A stretch of DNA of 64,000 bases from Marthasterias glacialis (Eukaryota; Echinodermata; Asteroidea; Forcipulatida; Asteriidae). Of the stretch, positions 1 to 12,700 are shown piece by piece (the first letter of the stretch is position 1; every line of letters begins with the position of its first letter). The stretch covers positions 25,940,974 through 26,004,973 of the forward strand of contig OU452226.1 in assembly GCA_911728455.2 (NCBI GenBank). The letters run 5' to 3'. Position numbers and translations under genes: made by a program. A model generated the notes under the pieces. It had not been told where the DNA came from, made no database searches, and worked only from the letters and a program-made list of their open reading frames with translations.

Positions 1-342
1 GCATTGAGCATCTTGAAGACAGTGTGACTTGGTATTGGTGCATTGAGTATCTTGAAGACAGTGTGTCTTGGTATTGATGCATCGAGCATCTTGAAGACAG
101 TGTGACTTGGTATTGATGCATCGAGCATCTTGAAGACAGTGTGACTTGGTATTGGTGCATTGAGCATCTTGAAGACAGTGTGACTTGGTATTGGTGCATT
201 GAGTATCTTGAAGACAGTGTGACTTGGTATTGATGCATCAAGCATCTTGAAGACAGTGTGACTTGGTATTGATGCATCAAGCATCTTGAAGACAGTGTGA
301 CTTGGTATTGGTGCATTGAGCATCTTGAAGACAGCGTGACTT
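1..342. repeat. 39-bp minisatellite, about 8.8 copies, cut by left edge
   Basis: Units of 39 bp starting gcattgagcatcttgaagac, at 1, 40, 79, 118 and so on, with few substitutions. The array continues beyond the window. Confidence 0.97.
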
Positions 343-869
343 TAACATTTTGAAATGATACAGCCTAAATTTCACTGACTACATCTTATTATATTTTAAT
401 CTTGTTTTCTGCTCATTAATGACGTCAGAAAGAATCAAAAACACACCTTGACTCCATACTTTGTCTATTATTCTTATTTGTATGCTTTTAAACTTCTAAC
501 TACTCAGGAAACAACACTTGGATAGAGAAGCATTCAATCGTGTGTTATCAGACACAAAATACTTAATAAAAAAATAATAAAAATAAAAAGTTACATCAAT
601 TATAAAAAAATACTAAGGTGTGGTATTGCGGGTTACAAATTTTGTTTTAGAGGAAAATATGAACATTTAGTTTATCTGCATGTATCTTCTTTTTTCTTAA
701 CCTTTTTTTTATCAACATGAGACTTTGGAACGATAGGTGGCAGCAGACTTACCAGGTAATTTCATTGTTTGCATACTTCTGAGCATGCGCACATATCTGA
801 GAACAATGGATTTACCTGGTGAGTCTTCTGCCACTTAGTGTCCTCAAACTTTTCCATTAATAAACCACA
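343..869. other. AT-rich stretch without recognised features
   Basis: A-runs and T-runs, no ORF with protein similarity I recognise. Confidence 0.5.
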
Positions 870-996
870 AGAGAAATGACAGGGTAATTTTTTTTTCAAT
901 TTTGGGGTGAACAAAGAAAAATTGATTAGAACGCGATTTGAACCTACGACCTTTGGATTAACATGCGGGCACTCTACCAACTGAGCTATCTCGTCC
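870..996 (-). mobile_element. tRNA-derived SINE, family 1
   Basis: On the minus strand the head reads GGACGAGATAGCTCAGTTGG, an A-box, and then GGTTCAAATC, a B-box, 33-45 nt later. The 3' half of a tRNA acceptor stem is missing, and the sequence runs into a T-rich tail, so this is a SINE and not a working tRNA gene. Confidence 0.75.
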
Positions 997-3439
997 TAAT
1001 GTTGGCGGTTTCCCTACTTTTTGAATATCTTTGTTCGGGGAGGGGGGGTGCCAGTCAGAAGCCATTCAACCTGAAACTGCCAGAAAACAAGGGATGACAC
1101 CCCAAGTTTACGATACAACCTGGGAAGCTGCAGTAGAAAGATCACCTTAAGGGGATGTGACTCTTTTTTTTTGACAAGATGTGAATATAATTCAGTCTTA
1201 AAGGAGCTTAAATTTTATTTGCATGTTTTGTTATGCTTTCCCATGTCCAGTATTGACTTACAGTGTTACACCAAAGGAAAATATTTGAAATGATAGGAAC
1301 AAAATTAAAATGTTACAAACGGATTTCCGAAGAAGACATGCTTTATAATTCCTTATTCTTTAAAAAGATTAGGTTTTCCAAAAGAAACTTAGGCCATATC
1401 CAGCTACATCTACAGCTACTACATGTCCTATACTTCACTGCAGCATGACGCGGCAATCCAGCCATAGCCATAGCCGTAGCCAATTCGGACATTGTCTCCC
1501 TCTGATCTGTTTTTGATTGAAACGAGAGTCCATGTTTTATAAAGTTTTTCTTTTTATTCCTCACTGTCCTTCCAAGAAATACAACCTTAGTCAAATTTCA
1601 TGTATTTCCTTCGACAGAAAATATTGCTTTATCAATTTTTGAAAAGGAGAAGGGAGAACCAGTCACAAACAGTACACATTACATTGTGTATTAGCTGGTA
1701 ACCCTTTTCTCTTCATTATAACTGTACACGGAGCTAATATTTGTGCTTGGGTAGCTCTAGGCAATTAAGCCCAAATTTGACTAAAGACTGCTTTCTAGAT
1801 TAAACTATTGTTTTACACAATTTTTGCCTACCGTACATGCTCTGTAATATGTTTTTATAATTAGTTTTTAAAATGGTAAAATCATGTTCTTGATCATCAT
1901 CCAGATGTCTTGAACATGAATAGAAATGACAGACATTCATAGAGTGATTATTATTGTATTACCCACCGTCCATTATTACAAAGACTGATGACCGCTTACA
2001 AGGCCTGCAGTAGTAATTACAACCCAACAATGGACATCCCAAGCTGGGTAAAGAAGGTTAACAACCTAGATGACGCATGCACCGCCTCACAAACTTGCAA
2101 CTATTACAGACAAAATTCTCTCAGCAGTTTTTCTGCAGGGTACTGACAGCAAAATGTGAAGATGAGTTATGAAATGATCATTAAAAAAAACCAGAACAAC
2201 AATTTCCTAGAAGGAAATGAAGTTTGAATTAAAAAAACTGTAAAAAAAAAAAAGGAATATTTTAAAAACAATCCAATTCCAATTCCAATGACCTTACCCC
2301 TAAGATTTTTATCCACAGGTCTCAGAAAGTGCTGAGTATACAGGGTTTGTCACATATCAGTGTAAGTGTTAAAAATAAAAACAATATTCTTAGTCTCTAA
2401 AAAACTATTTCATCAAATAACCCTTACTCAATTCTTGTCAGATGACGTCTTTTTCATAAAAACTTTTCCAAACTGAATTATGGTGGTCGTTTGAGAACGC
2501 CCAAAACTATTTGGGTACAACCTCTATTGGTTGCAGTCAGTTGACAAGCTGACGACACCCCCGGGCTATCAATTGTGAAGCATAGACAGGCTACACCTAC
2601 CAGGCTATATTCTTCATTGTGACACTTAGAAAAATAAACTAAAAAAATAAAATTATCGCAGGGTCCGAAAGTTCAAAAAAATTTAACTCCGCGGAGGCAC
2701 GATAAATTTGGTTAAATATCAACACAAAGTGGTGAAGTCTTCCATAGCTGCCTTCATGTATTACTGCATTAACAAAATCTTCTAGCTTTTAAAGTTTTAA
2801 TTTAAAAAAAGTAGCTGTTACCTCATGCAAAAGGTTGTTTACTTTTTGTTTTTTGATATTTCTCAAGTCTATTTTTATTGGTAATATACTTGCATATAAT
2901 TTGGCTTTTTGGTTACAAGCATGTGAAGATAAACTTAATTTATTTCTACAAACAAAATTTACACTGGGCTTTTATTTCAGAAACCCATTCATTTTCCCAA
3001 AAAATTACCAAAATTGTGAAAACAAATGAGGATGCACCGTGACTAATAAAGGTCTGAATACTGGATGAAAGTTACCGACACCTGCTAATGCACTCGACAT
3101 CAACCTAACTTCATACTGTCCAGTAGTTCATCAACGTTAATTACTCAGAAAAAAAAAATCTAAGCCACAGTTAATTAATCAAACAATGATATAAATCTCA
3201 CTAAATGAAGAAATAGAAAGCCTCAATATGGAGGATTGCTACATTTCCCCCATGTCTGATTACACTTGCAATGCCCTTCCCTCTCAAGGAAAATTGCTCC
3301 CTAAATCCCTTCCCCTCAAGTGGAAAATGACATTCACTGGATTCAGAAACTACTCTTCTTGTCCCTTCATCTTGGAATCCTACAGAAGGATTTGATCGGC
3401 CTTGAGCCAAGGTAAGATGTAATTACTGGTTGTAAACCA

Positions 3440-3720
3440 AGGAGGAGGTGGGGGGGGGGGTGATGGAGTGTCTGGTGAAAAGGGAGGGTGACCTATGCTG
3501 AGATGCAATATGTTGAGAGGAGGAAATGTGAAGTGGGCGTGGCTGAAAGGGATTGTTACATAATGGGGGAATAGGAGGATGCTAAGGATATGGGGAAGGT
3601 GAAGATATGAGAACATAGGTAAGGTTGAATGGGGGGGGGGGGGTCCAGTACAGGTGATGGGGGATAGGGGGTCTGAAAAGGGGAGTGGGGTGAGAAAGGG
3701 AGGTGAGTTGGGAAGTTGTA
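3440..3720. repeat. G-rich, purine-biased block with G-quadruplex potential
   Basis: The plus strand is strongly G-rich, with runs of 11 G (3450-3460) and 13 G (3631-3643). At 3659-3690 four G-tracts of at least four G are separated by 3, 8 and 3 bases, a classical quadruplex pattern. Confidence 0.7.
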
Positions 3721-5683
3721 AACAAATGATCATCTTAAAAGGGACCCTAATGATCGTAAATCAATCTAAGTTGAAACTTTTTTATTTTTACAGACCTGAA
3801 GACCTCAGTCAAGAATGCATTGGACTTTCTCATTGAGTATGCAATTAGACTAGGCTACAGTTTCAGGCGATTCTAAGATCTATTTATTTCAAATTTCACA
3901 AAAGTGGACTTCCAGCCATTTTCTGCAAGACTTTTAAACAATTTGGGTTGGACTGAGAAGTTCAGAAGAATTGACTGTAGGAGGAATTCCCCTTGCAGGC
4001 AAAAGACTAAAGGGGGGAATTTAAACTTCAGATTTTTTAACTTTACAACTTGTACCCGACCTCCTTTTGCTTAAGACAATGATTTTGAGTTAATACCAAG
4101 TAAAGCAACCTCTTGTAAGTCACCCTATTACATTCCCAGCGGGAAATCCCAACCAAATTACAAAACTTTTCCGCCCATCCTCCCTCTAAATCTGGTAATG
4201 CACCACTGATAATATCTTTAAGAACCGAATCGGACCCCGTTGTCCCTGTCTCATCTCTCATCCTCTCGGTGAAGATTAGGCTGAGGGATGAAGAGACTCT
4301 CAAGTGGGCAGGCCTCAAGGCAGCTTTGGTTCTCCTAGGCAATCACAGTTTCCCATTAAAAAATGGAATCCCACCCCCTTGCTTTACAGCTTCTGGCCAA
4401 GCAAGGTCGACGAGCTACAGGGACTTCATGTGGAGAGCTCAGTCAGCTCCCAGTGACAATTCTCATCTTTGATTATACACAAGGAGGCAGACAAAATATC
4501 ACCATTTATCCGTTCATTTAACTACAACAAAATTAAGGTCATTTCTCTTGAATGCTTTTGAGATGCTCAGAGTATTGTTATGGATGGGAGAGGGAAGGTT
4601 GGCGATGCTCTCCTTCAATTTAAAGGAAGAATGCAATTTTTTTTCGGTGGGAATTGAATTCTGTGATAAGAGGGATGTATGCGAGGTTTTGGCTCAACTC
4701 GGAATTTTTCAATTTCAGTTTTGAAGAGGCTTAAGAGGTTGAGGGAATAATTGGTCAGACTGAAAAACAAAATGGTAGTATGATACATTATGGGTTTTAA
4801 GCAATTTAATTTACCCTGTTGTTAAATTTCCTTGATGCTTAATGATGGTACCCTACCTATCTAGACAAGGAATCGATATGGCTAAGAAAACAGAACTTGA
4901 GCAGCACCAGACTGGACAATCCAACAACCCCGAGTCTCTGAGAGTCTGATGAAGTCAAATTAAAACAATACATTCTTAATCTCAGCAATTCAACAAAAAT
5001 GTAGAATTTTGCTACCTCAATAATCAGACATGCAACTTGATAATTAAAAAAAAAAAGGAACTTGCTTTAAATATGAATAATTGGACAGCGTTTTATGCTT
5101 CGGACATGAATATTTGGACAACGTTTATTATTTTCTATGGCAAACAAAACCAAGAAAAAAGAGAAAATCGGCTGATCCACTGAAAAAAATGTGCCTGAAT
5201 ACCAAACCATAGATTTTTCATCTTCATTTGTCCTAAAGAAATCAACAAGAAGTCAATCACATTGAAGCTCATAATGTATTTTCTCTTGCAAATCAAAACT
5301 TCTTTATTTCAATTCGATGACAAGTTGCAGAGATAAAAATGCAATTTTTTTGTTTTCTCTCATTGAATTAATTCACAGTAAAGTAACCCTGTTCTTGGAA
5401 ACACACTAGCATTATATGATCTTGAAATAGCTGCTATCATCCATGTACATGTACACCATACATACCAAAGTAGTAACGGTAGGTTCTGAGAAGTACAGGA
5501 ACACACTATGATTTGAACTCATTACACAAACACATTGTAAGCTTGAAGTCTCAAGTTGGTTGGGTAATTTTCTGAAGTTCATACCGACATTCAAAGATTG
5601 CTTAACATGTACCTCTTTGCTAGATTTAAAGAGGGAGAGAGAGAGGGGGGGGGGACCCTGACAGTAGCATATGGGCAAACATT

Positions 5684-5880
5684 AATAATGCTGTACCTTA
5701 TCTTGATTCAAAGAGAGTAAACACATGCCAGAAGCCAAACTTTCTTCAACATAATCAATACTGTACCTTCTACTGATTCAAAGAGGGTTGAATACCATAA
5801 GCAACCACAACCAATACTCTACTTTATCTTGATTCAAAGATATTACATAAGGATACCAGATGCAACAGCTTTACCATCAA
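5684..5880 (+). repeat. Three tandem-like copies of a TTGATTCAAAGAG repeat
   Basis: Copies of CTGTACCTTATCTTGATTCA or close variants start near 5691, 5761 and 5817. The same motif recurs in the WSCD intron on both strands. Confidence 0.75.
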
Positions 5881-7082
5881 GGAATCATAACAAATGATGG
5901 ACTTTATACAATGAACCTTCTACCGTAAAACAACTCAAGACTTCACTCTACTTCAAGACCAAACACTTGAGAATATAACTCTGTGAGTTCTACAGCCAAC
6001 ACCCGAAGCTTGACTAGACTATTTTTACACAATCGATTTTTACTCTACGACTTTGATGGATTGAAGGAGATCCTATGCAGTTTTCATGACATAAAGTCTG
6101 TGTATGGCCTCATCCTCCCCCATCAAAAATGCTTCCATAGCCTGGAGGTCGGACTCATGGACAAAGTAGAGAGCCTCCTCCCAGATTCTAAAATGGACAC
6201 CAGGAAACGAAATCTGATACCCAATGTAATTTTCAGTTGGTTAAATTTGGCGGCTGCGTTGCTCGCCGGTGGCTAGCTCGTCAGCCAGGGAAATTCAATA
6301 ACTTGAGGGATTGTAGTGATATAACACCCAAGCCAAGTGCATGTTGGGATAGAATGTGATGGATATATAATGGGTGTAGGTTATAGTGTTATTTTAACAC
6401 TTTGATATTTAATCCTCTTCACCTCTTTAGAGAGAGACACTTGATTTCAAATCATACATTAGGAATTCTTTTCAGGATTAATCAAACTTAAATCTTAACT
6501 TAACAGCATAATATGCTCCGTACTAGATCTTCAGAGCAGCCATCTTTTTTGTAAATCCCATTCAAATCAATGTTAGACCAAACTGAGGCTGTGAGGGAAA
6601 TTATTCTTGGGTCCATTTGGGATTAATGTAAATCAGTATTCATTGTATTATAGAATTCAGGTATACAAGGCAGAAATATGTGAAGTCTAAAAACAATATA
6701 GCTAAATTGTGCAAGAATCATAAAGCAATAAACCACAAGGGACACTGACTGGGTGCCAATCATGAAGTGAGACCTACGACTATATGCAGAATCTCTGCAC
6801 AAGCTGATCAAAACTGGCAAAAATATATCTAAAGATTCAAATAAGGAAAAATATTGACATGAAGGCTGAGACACTATCCTACCTCACATTCCCTGCTTTT
6901 AGAAAATGACAAACAGGTTGATTGTAAAAAGCTTGTCATGAGGGAATTTTTTCTTAAACATGAGAAATACACAACCACATGTAAGAGTAAAATGAAGGAA
7001 AACTAGGAAATGAGAAGTGGATACATTGTTACTAAAGCTGTTGTTCAACCTAGCAAAAGCGTTTCCTGACAGCTACACAAGA

Positions 7083-7440
7083 ATGGAATGGCAGAGCGGT
7101 CTAGTGCACCGGACTCAAGTTCTGGTGGTTAAGTCATCAGGGTGTGGGTTCGAGTCCCGGTCATGACACTTGTGTCCTTGAGCAAGATGCTTTACTATAA
7201 TTGCTTCTCTTCACCCAGGGGTATAAATGGGTACCTGCGAGGGTAGATTTTGATATTGTGTTTGAAAAAGCCTTCCAGGCACCACAGCAGCTCGGGGCTG
7301 TATACTCCCCAGGGAGCTGAGAAAGATTACAGAAATGTTATTGGCCCAATGTCCAGGGCACTAATGTAAAGCACATTGAGACATTCTAGTGAAATGTGCT
7401 ATCAAAGAACTAGTTATTATTATCATTATTACAGTCACAA
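7083..7440 (+). mobile_element. tRNA-Leu-like SINE, family 2, full length
   Basis: Head tggcagagcggtctagtgca, anticodon-like ACTCAAGTT, B-box gggttcgagtccc, then a unique body (tgtgtccttgagcaagatgc) and a tail ending in ATT repeats. A second copy lies at 20510-20920. Confidence 0.88.
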
Positions 7441-10400
7441 CGCCAAGTAAGATTATTTTTGACTTTAAAACTCTTGTAAAAGGAAGCTCTTGATTCATAA
7501 TTGCGATGAAAAAAAAATGAAAAAAAATAATTAATTAGGTTAATTTTTCAATGGGCCATAATCTCTATAAATGCAATTTCTATTTTCACGAACAGCCATC
7601 ATAACATTTGGAGCCCTTACTAGGGTCAACTTGATTTAGCATTTTCAAAAAGGGCCAATCCCTTTACGAAAGGACCTTCATGCCCAAGTCACGCATTTTC
7701 CTTTTCATGAAGAACCACATATGTTTAGCGTGGCTCAACTTGGGTTTGTGTGCATTGATTAAGATAAATGGCTTTTCGTGAAAACGCAAAAATAAATAAT
7801 ACTACTTAAATATTTTCATGAAGAGCCACTAATCTTTGGCTAATTATTATACAAACAACAACATGTCTAGATTCATACTAATTAAGGTTTTAGCCGGTTT
7901 AAAATTTTCAAAATAGCACGATGGTTTTAAAACTGTGAATTTTACGTTTTTATTTTGGGCATATCAGTTTTCAAAATGAAAGCAGCTTCAAATGTGAATA
8001 TCTCAAAGCAATGTTTGACATTGTATGAGATAAGAGGCTCTTCGTGAGAACAGTGACTATACATGTATCATATTTCTAGCAGTTTTACAAGCGTGTTTCT
8101 TTTGGGCATTCAGTCAGTCTAATTTCTCATCAATCGGTTTGATTTTTAATTGCTTCCTGTCTAAATTATGGATGAACCATTTACTTTACCGGAGCATCCA
8201 AACTTAGTATAAATAAACCGATTGAGCAAACCTTCAGGTTATTTTCGATACGACGGTTGCTTTCTATTCCTGTGTCTCTCTCTGGATGTAGCACTTCATC
8301 CATTCATAACCTCTTCTAGCCACACTCTGTTATTTTATCATTCTTCCATCGCTGTGATTTTCTCACCCCTTGTCTATGTCCCCGTTTGACGGCGCGTGTG
8401 TGTCACGCAACGTCGCACCTTCCTTCCCACGAATCCTCATCCCCGGTTCCCGGCAAGGCAGGATTGAGTTTCCCATACAGTAAGACTGAGATTTGAGCAA
8501 CCGTGAAAGTGAATAATCTTACATACTCTCCGAGTTCTTACTTAAAGGGGTGGTGGTAGCTGTTCACAAAAAAATGTTCCTACAAGTTTGCTTCACTGAG
8601 GGTTTTAGTTTGATGATGATTTTAGGAGATGAAAGTTGCCGTTTTAAAAAAATGTTTAAAAACGGCTTAAGGCCAAGTTAGGACCATAACAAGGTAGATG
8701 TAACTACAGTGATCACATCACAGCTGTAGGAATGGCCATCATTTCACAATTCAGACAGTTCTTCCTACTTTATTAATAGGCTACTATTTTTCAAATTTTT
8801 ATCCAGATTCCAACATGATGTTGGCCGCAAGAATATAGCAATGGAATCTGTTCAGATTCTTTTTGTATTTTCTTACCTAGACAAGATAAGAATATCTTGA
8901 AGATGTTACTAAATTCGGACAGGCTTCCACTTCATTTTGAAAACAAATCCAAAACTTTTACTCTCATTTTGTGAGTAATGGTAAAAGAATTTCAGAAAGC
9001 TAGATGTCAAGGTCTGACTGAAAAGAATACCTTGTCAGACTCAGACAGAGACAAAAAATCACCCTGAAAACCTCACAGATTCCTGACTAGGCTAGAAAGA
9101 GAGGGTCAGACTGCCTCTTTAAGGCTGATGTCAGCCACCATAAACAACATCGCAGGATTGACTGTCTTAAGGTAGGTTTTACAGGGCTTGAGGGAAAGTA
9201 ATTATTTTCCCAAGGACACTGTTGGAGCGGACATGATGTCTCTTGGCAAAGAAGATACTTCAGGGAGAAGAGAAGAGACACTTGGGTAAAACAATATCTT
9301 GTAAACAATACAACTATCTACCAATAGTATCGCTTAGAATTATATGAAGGTTTATGGAGCTAAAATTCTCAGACAGTTGCAAGAGATGAACTGAGGGTTA
9401 GGTTTAGGGGATGGGTGGAGAGTTAATGTTCGGAAGTGGTTTGGGGTGTGGTAGGGAGGATGTTGGGAAGAAGTTTTTGTTTTTTGTTTTTTTTGTTTTT
9501 TGGTGGGGGTGTGTTGTAGGTAAGTCGATAAGGAGGATGCTCATATTTTTAATCTATGTTCCTTCTCTAAAGATGCATAAACATTCAATCTTACAAAAAC
9601 AAAGAAAATTTACCAATATCCAAAATTGTAGATATTGTTCCTGTTCATCAGGAAAAAATATTGCCAATGGTATCAAACACATTGATATTCAAAAAATTAC
9701 TTGTATTGAAGCCTCAACAAGTCCAAACATGGCACTGTCTTCGTGTGTTGTGTTTTATTTGGACTTTGAAAAGTCGTAATTTCAGAGGTTTGTCTTAACT
9801 GTTGTATTTACTTGCCAGCCGAACTAGTGAACTCAACTTTTGAATAGCCTGCAAGATTTGTCACCAGTCCGCATATATTAGGAAGAATTTTTTAACACAT
9901 TCATTTTTTTATTTCAATTTTTTTACCAAGCTTTTTTTTCACTCTTTGAACTTCTACGCTAGTTACTAGTAGTATTACACTGTATCTAGCTTGTGCTTAT
10001 CAGAGTGTGAAGCCACATGGTAAAAGCACTTCATGGACAAAATATCCATAAAAATCAGCCATGTTGCAAGACAATATCTGTTGTAGTATAAGTACCTCAT
10101 TTTGAACTCATGGGTTCCTGCTTAAAGGGCTTTTATAAGTAAAAATCAACAGAGGTTCCTCACGTTTATTTTGATCTTTGATTAGAGAACAAATTGTCGA
10201 CGGCCTGGCAGACTACAAATGGAAGTGTTGTCAATGTTTTCACTGGTATTTGGCAGGTGGGTAACTGACCTCTATGGTTGAATTGTATTGAAGAAGCCAG
10301 TTAATGTAAACAATCATAAACGAACATGGGTATGTACCAGTATGTTAATACTAACCCTATATAGCCGTGAATTTGGGAAGGTCTGGCGACCAATCGGGTA

Positions 10401-11230
10401 TTTAGCAAATTCTGTTTTATTACTCAGTGTTTCATAGCCGATGGATTAAGGAATATGAAGACCCAGACAATGACGGGATTATAAACATCTAGTCAACAAA
10501 CTGGAAGCTCTACTCACCATGGTTTAATAGTCACAAAGAAACCCAGGCAGACATGTGGTTTTTTTCTTTAATCTCTAACCATTTTCATGTTAAACGCAGC
10601 CATATTAAATCTGCTTGTTGTGGATTGTTGTTGCAAAAAATGCAAACAGCTGGCTGTTCTGCGAGACACGAATGCCACAAAATGTGACTTTTGCAACTAC
10701 ACTGTAGAAATAAAGCTACGGTTCATTTTTTTTTTTTTCGGGGGGGGGGGGAATGTTATATCTTCTTATCTTTTGATACTTTCCTTTTTTCAGAGTTTTT
10801 CAAAAGAATGGGTGTTAAAGAAAATGTTAATTGAATGTGCATTTCAACGTCTATCAACATCGGTTCCCAGGAGTCGATTATTATAATTCTACTTCAGTAT
10901 TTGTTTAGATTTAAAGCCTATTAGATTTTATTCAAATTTTGAACTATTTCAAGAATAATTTAAATTGAAATAAGCTTAAATCTCATATAAAAATAACACT
11001 ACTGTACAGTTAGCTACTCCTCATTTGTTTGATCTTTATGTTCAAGAAAGTGTGACAGCTTACTGATGTCAAATCTCATTGGAATATGTATTATGCAAGG
11101 AAAAGGTCTGTCTCCACCTTCAAACTAAAGGAATACACAGTCCCAACAAACTCTCAAATTCCTGGCACATTTTTAACCCCATGGTTGGGCAAGTGGGTGG
11201 GGGTGGGGGAAGAGGTTTAATACCTCAATG
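7441..11230. other. Non-coding DNA with a possible isolated promoter near 8205
   Basis: A TATAAATA box at about 8208 is followed by a 35-codon ORF (8376-8483) ending in a good donor context (ACA then GTAAGA at 8480). No continuing exons were found, so this is only a weak candidate first exon. The rest is AT-rich, with a G-rich patch at 9400-9510 and a G-run at 10740. Confidence 0.35.
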
Positions 11231-11233
11231 GAT

Positions 11234-11526
11234 GGTCAGGTTGGCATAGTGGAATCTTTCCTCACCTTCCACCTCTAGAACCCCAGTTCGAATCCCGCCG
11301 GGGGCACTATGTGGATTGGGTTTTCAGTCCCTACCTGATTGCGTGGGTTTTCCCTGGAATAAATCTCAAGGGTTTTTCCTCCCACATCTAAAACTGAACC
11401 TTCCTTCCTTGTCTTCTCTCCATGGGGTTCTTGGCTAGTATAGTGATTAAGTTTGCTTTTCTGAGAATCCTTGGCTTCACAACCAGAATTAATAAATAAA
11501 AAAATAAATAAATAAATAAAAAAAAA
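11234..11526 (+). mobile_element. tRNA-derived SINE, family 3, copy 1 (full length)
   Basis: Head ggtcaggttggcatagtgg (A-box-like), B-box agttcgaatcccg, body tttcagtccctacctgattg, and an AATAAATAAA tail. Copies 2 and 3 are at 46880-47110 and 55406-55687. Confidence 0.92.
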
Positions 11527-12653
11527 CCTCTGGTCCGAACTCAGGAGAATCTCTTTTTAGCGATATCAAGTTTAAAAACAACATTTTTGTTGATTTATTG
11601 TTGCATGAGAACCAAATACAAACCACAAAACGGCTGTAATACACTTTGCCACTTTTAGAGAACAATGAAAACAAACCAAAAAGGAGAATAGATGACAGTT
11701 TTTCAGCTGTACATACCATACAGCAATTGGTTCTTTCACCAAACACAAAAGACACACCTACAGATTATGCTACTTTGAAGTTCAAATACAAGTAGGTCAA
11801 CCAAACTACACCAAAGTGCCAACCACTGTAAATACACACATTCCTACCTGGAACAATTTCCACATCATTGAAGCTTAACAAAAAGAAAACATTTGTAAGA
11901 GTTAAGCGTCTGTGACTACAAGGTGCGTTAAAAAGGTTTAAAGATTAGAAATGGGTTTGGTGGATTTAGGAAGACCACAACCATATCTAATCCTGGTATT
12001 TGACCATGACACACATCAGACTCAACACCCCTCTGCTGCATACAGAAAGTGCAACAGGGTTATTAAACCAGCCACATTAAAAGAACTAGCAAAGCTGAAT
12101 GCTACTCCTGTCATTCATCTTAAAATCCCAGTTCACAATCAATCAATTCATGACTGCAAAATGCATTCAAGAGTCATGTGGGACCAGTGGGATGTGGGGG
12201 AGGGGTGTAATACCCCAAATAAGATTTCTCAGCCTGCATTTTGAGCTTCAGTTGTCATATGAAGCGCCAAATCAAGTAGACCAGAACCATCAAGACTAAA
12301 TTCAGTCATTTTGCAGACTAAAATTCATGAATGTTTGTTGTTTTGACACTACTGATGACAGTGGGGTAGGTTGTATGCTTGGCTGGGATGTACTAGTCTT
12401 TCCTAACAAGTACTAGGCCTCCCTAACAACCCTTAACACCACCCAATAAGATAAAAAAAAATGCACAAATGAATGGTTTGTTATATTCAATAACCCCAAA
12501 ATTATTTCTTTACCCCCACTTGCCCCACGCTCCAATGAAAATGATCCTCCAAGTGAAAATGTCACCCTGCCCCCCCCCCCAAAAAATGAGATTGACAAAA
12601 ATGCATAAATGAATGGTTCGATATATTAAACAGCCCCACCCCCCCCACCCCCG

Positions 12654-12661
12654 AAAAAATA

Positions 12662-12692
<31 letters not shown>

Positions 12693-12700
12693 TTACAATT
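12654..12700. repeat. AAT microsatellite
   Basis: About 14 AAT units with minor interruptions. It adjoins a C-rich block that repeats an AAATGCAYAAATGAATGGTT motif twice, near 12460 and 12599. Confidence 0.9.

Larger units (their letters stand above)
997..7082. other. Non-coding DNA, no gene supported
   Basis: Contains a G-rich block (3440-3720), a three-copy repeat (5684-5880) and small unexplained ORFs at 1988-2146 and on the minus strand at 6073-6175. Otherwise AT-rich with nothing I recognise. Confidence 0.5.

Noticed and set aside
1..342. CRISPR array
   Set aside because: The 39-bp units are contiguous without unique spacers, and the genome is eukaryotic.
925..996. Functional tRNA gene
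   Set aside because: The A and B boxes are present, but the 3' acceptor strand does not pair with GGACGAG.
3380..3733. Proline-rich minus-strand ORF of 117 residues
   Set aside because: Product of the G-rich plus-strand block; low complexity and no splice support.
7083..7170. Functional tRNA-Leu gene
   Set aside because: The acceptor stem is not closed and the sequence continues into a SINE body shared with 20510-20920.
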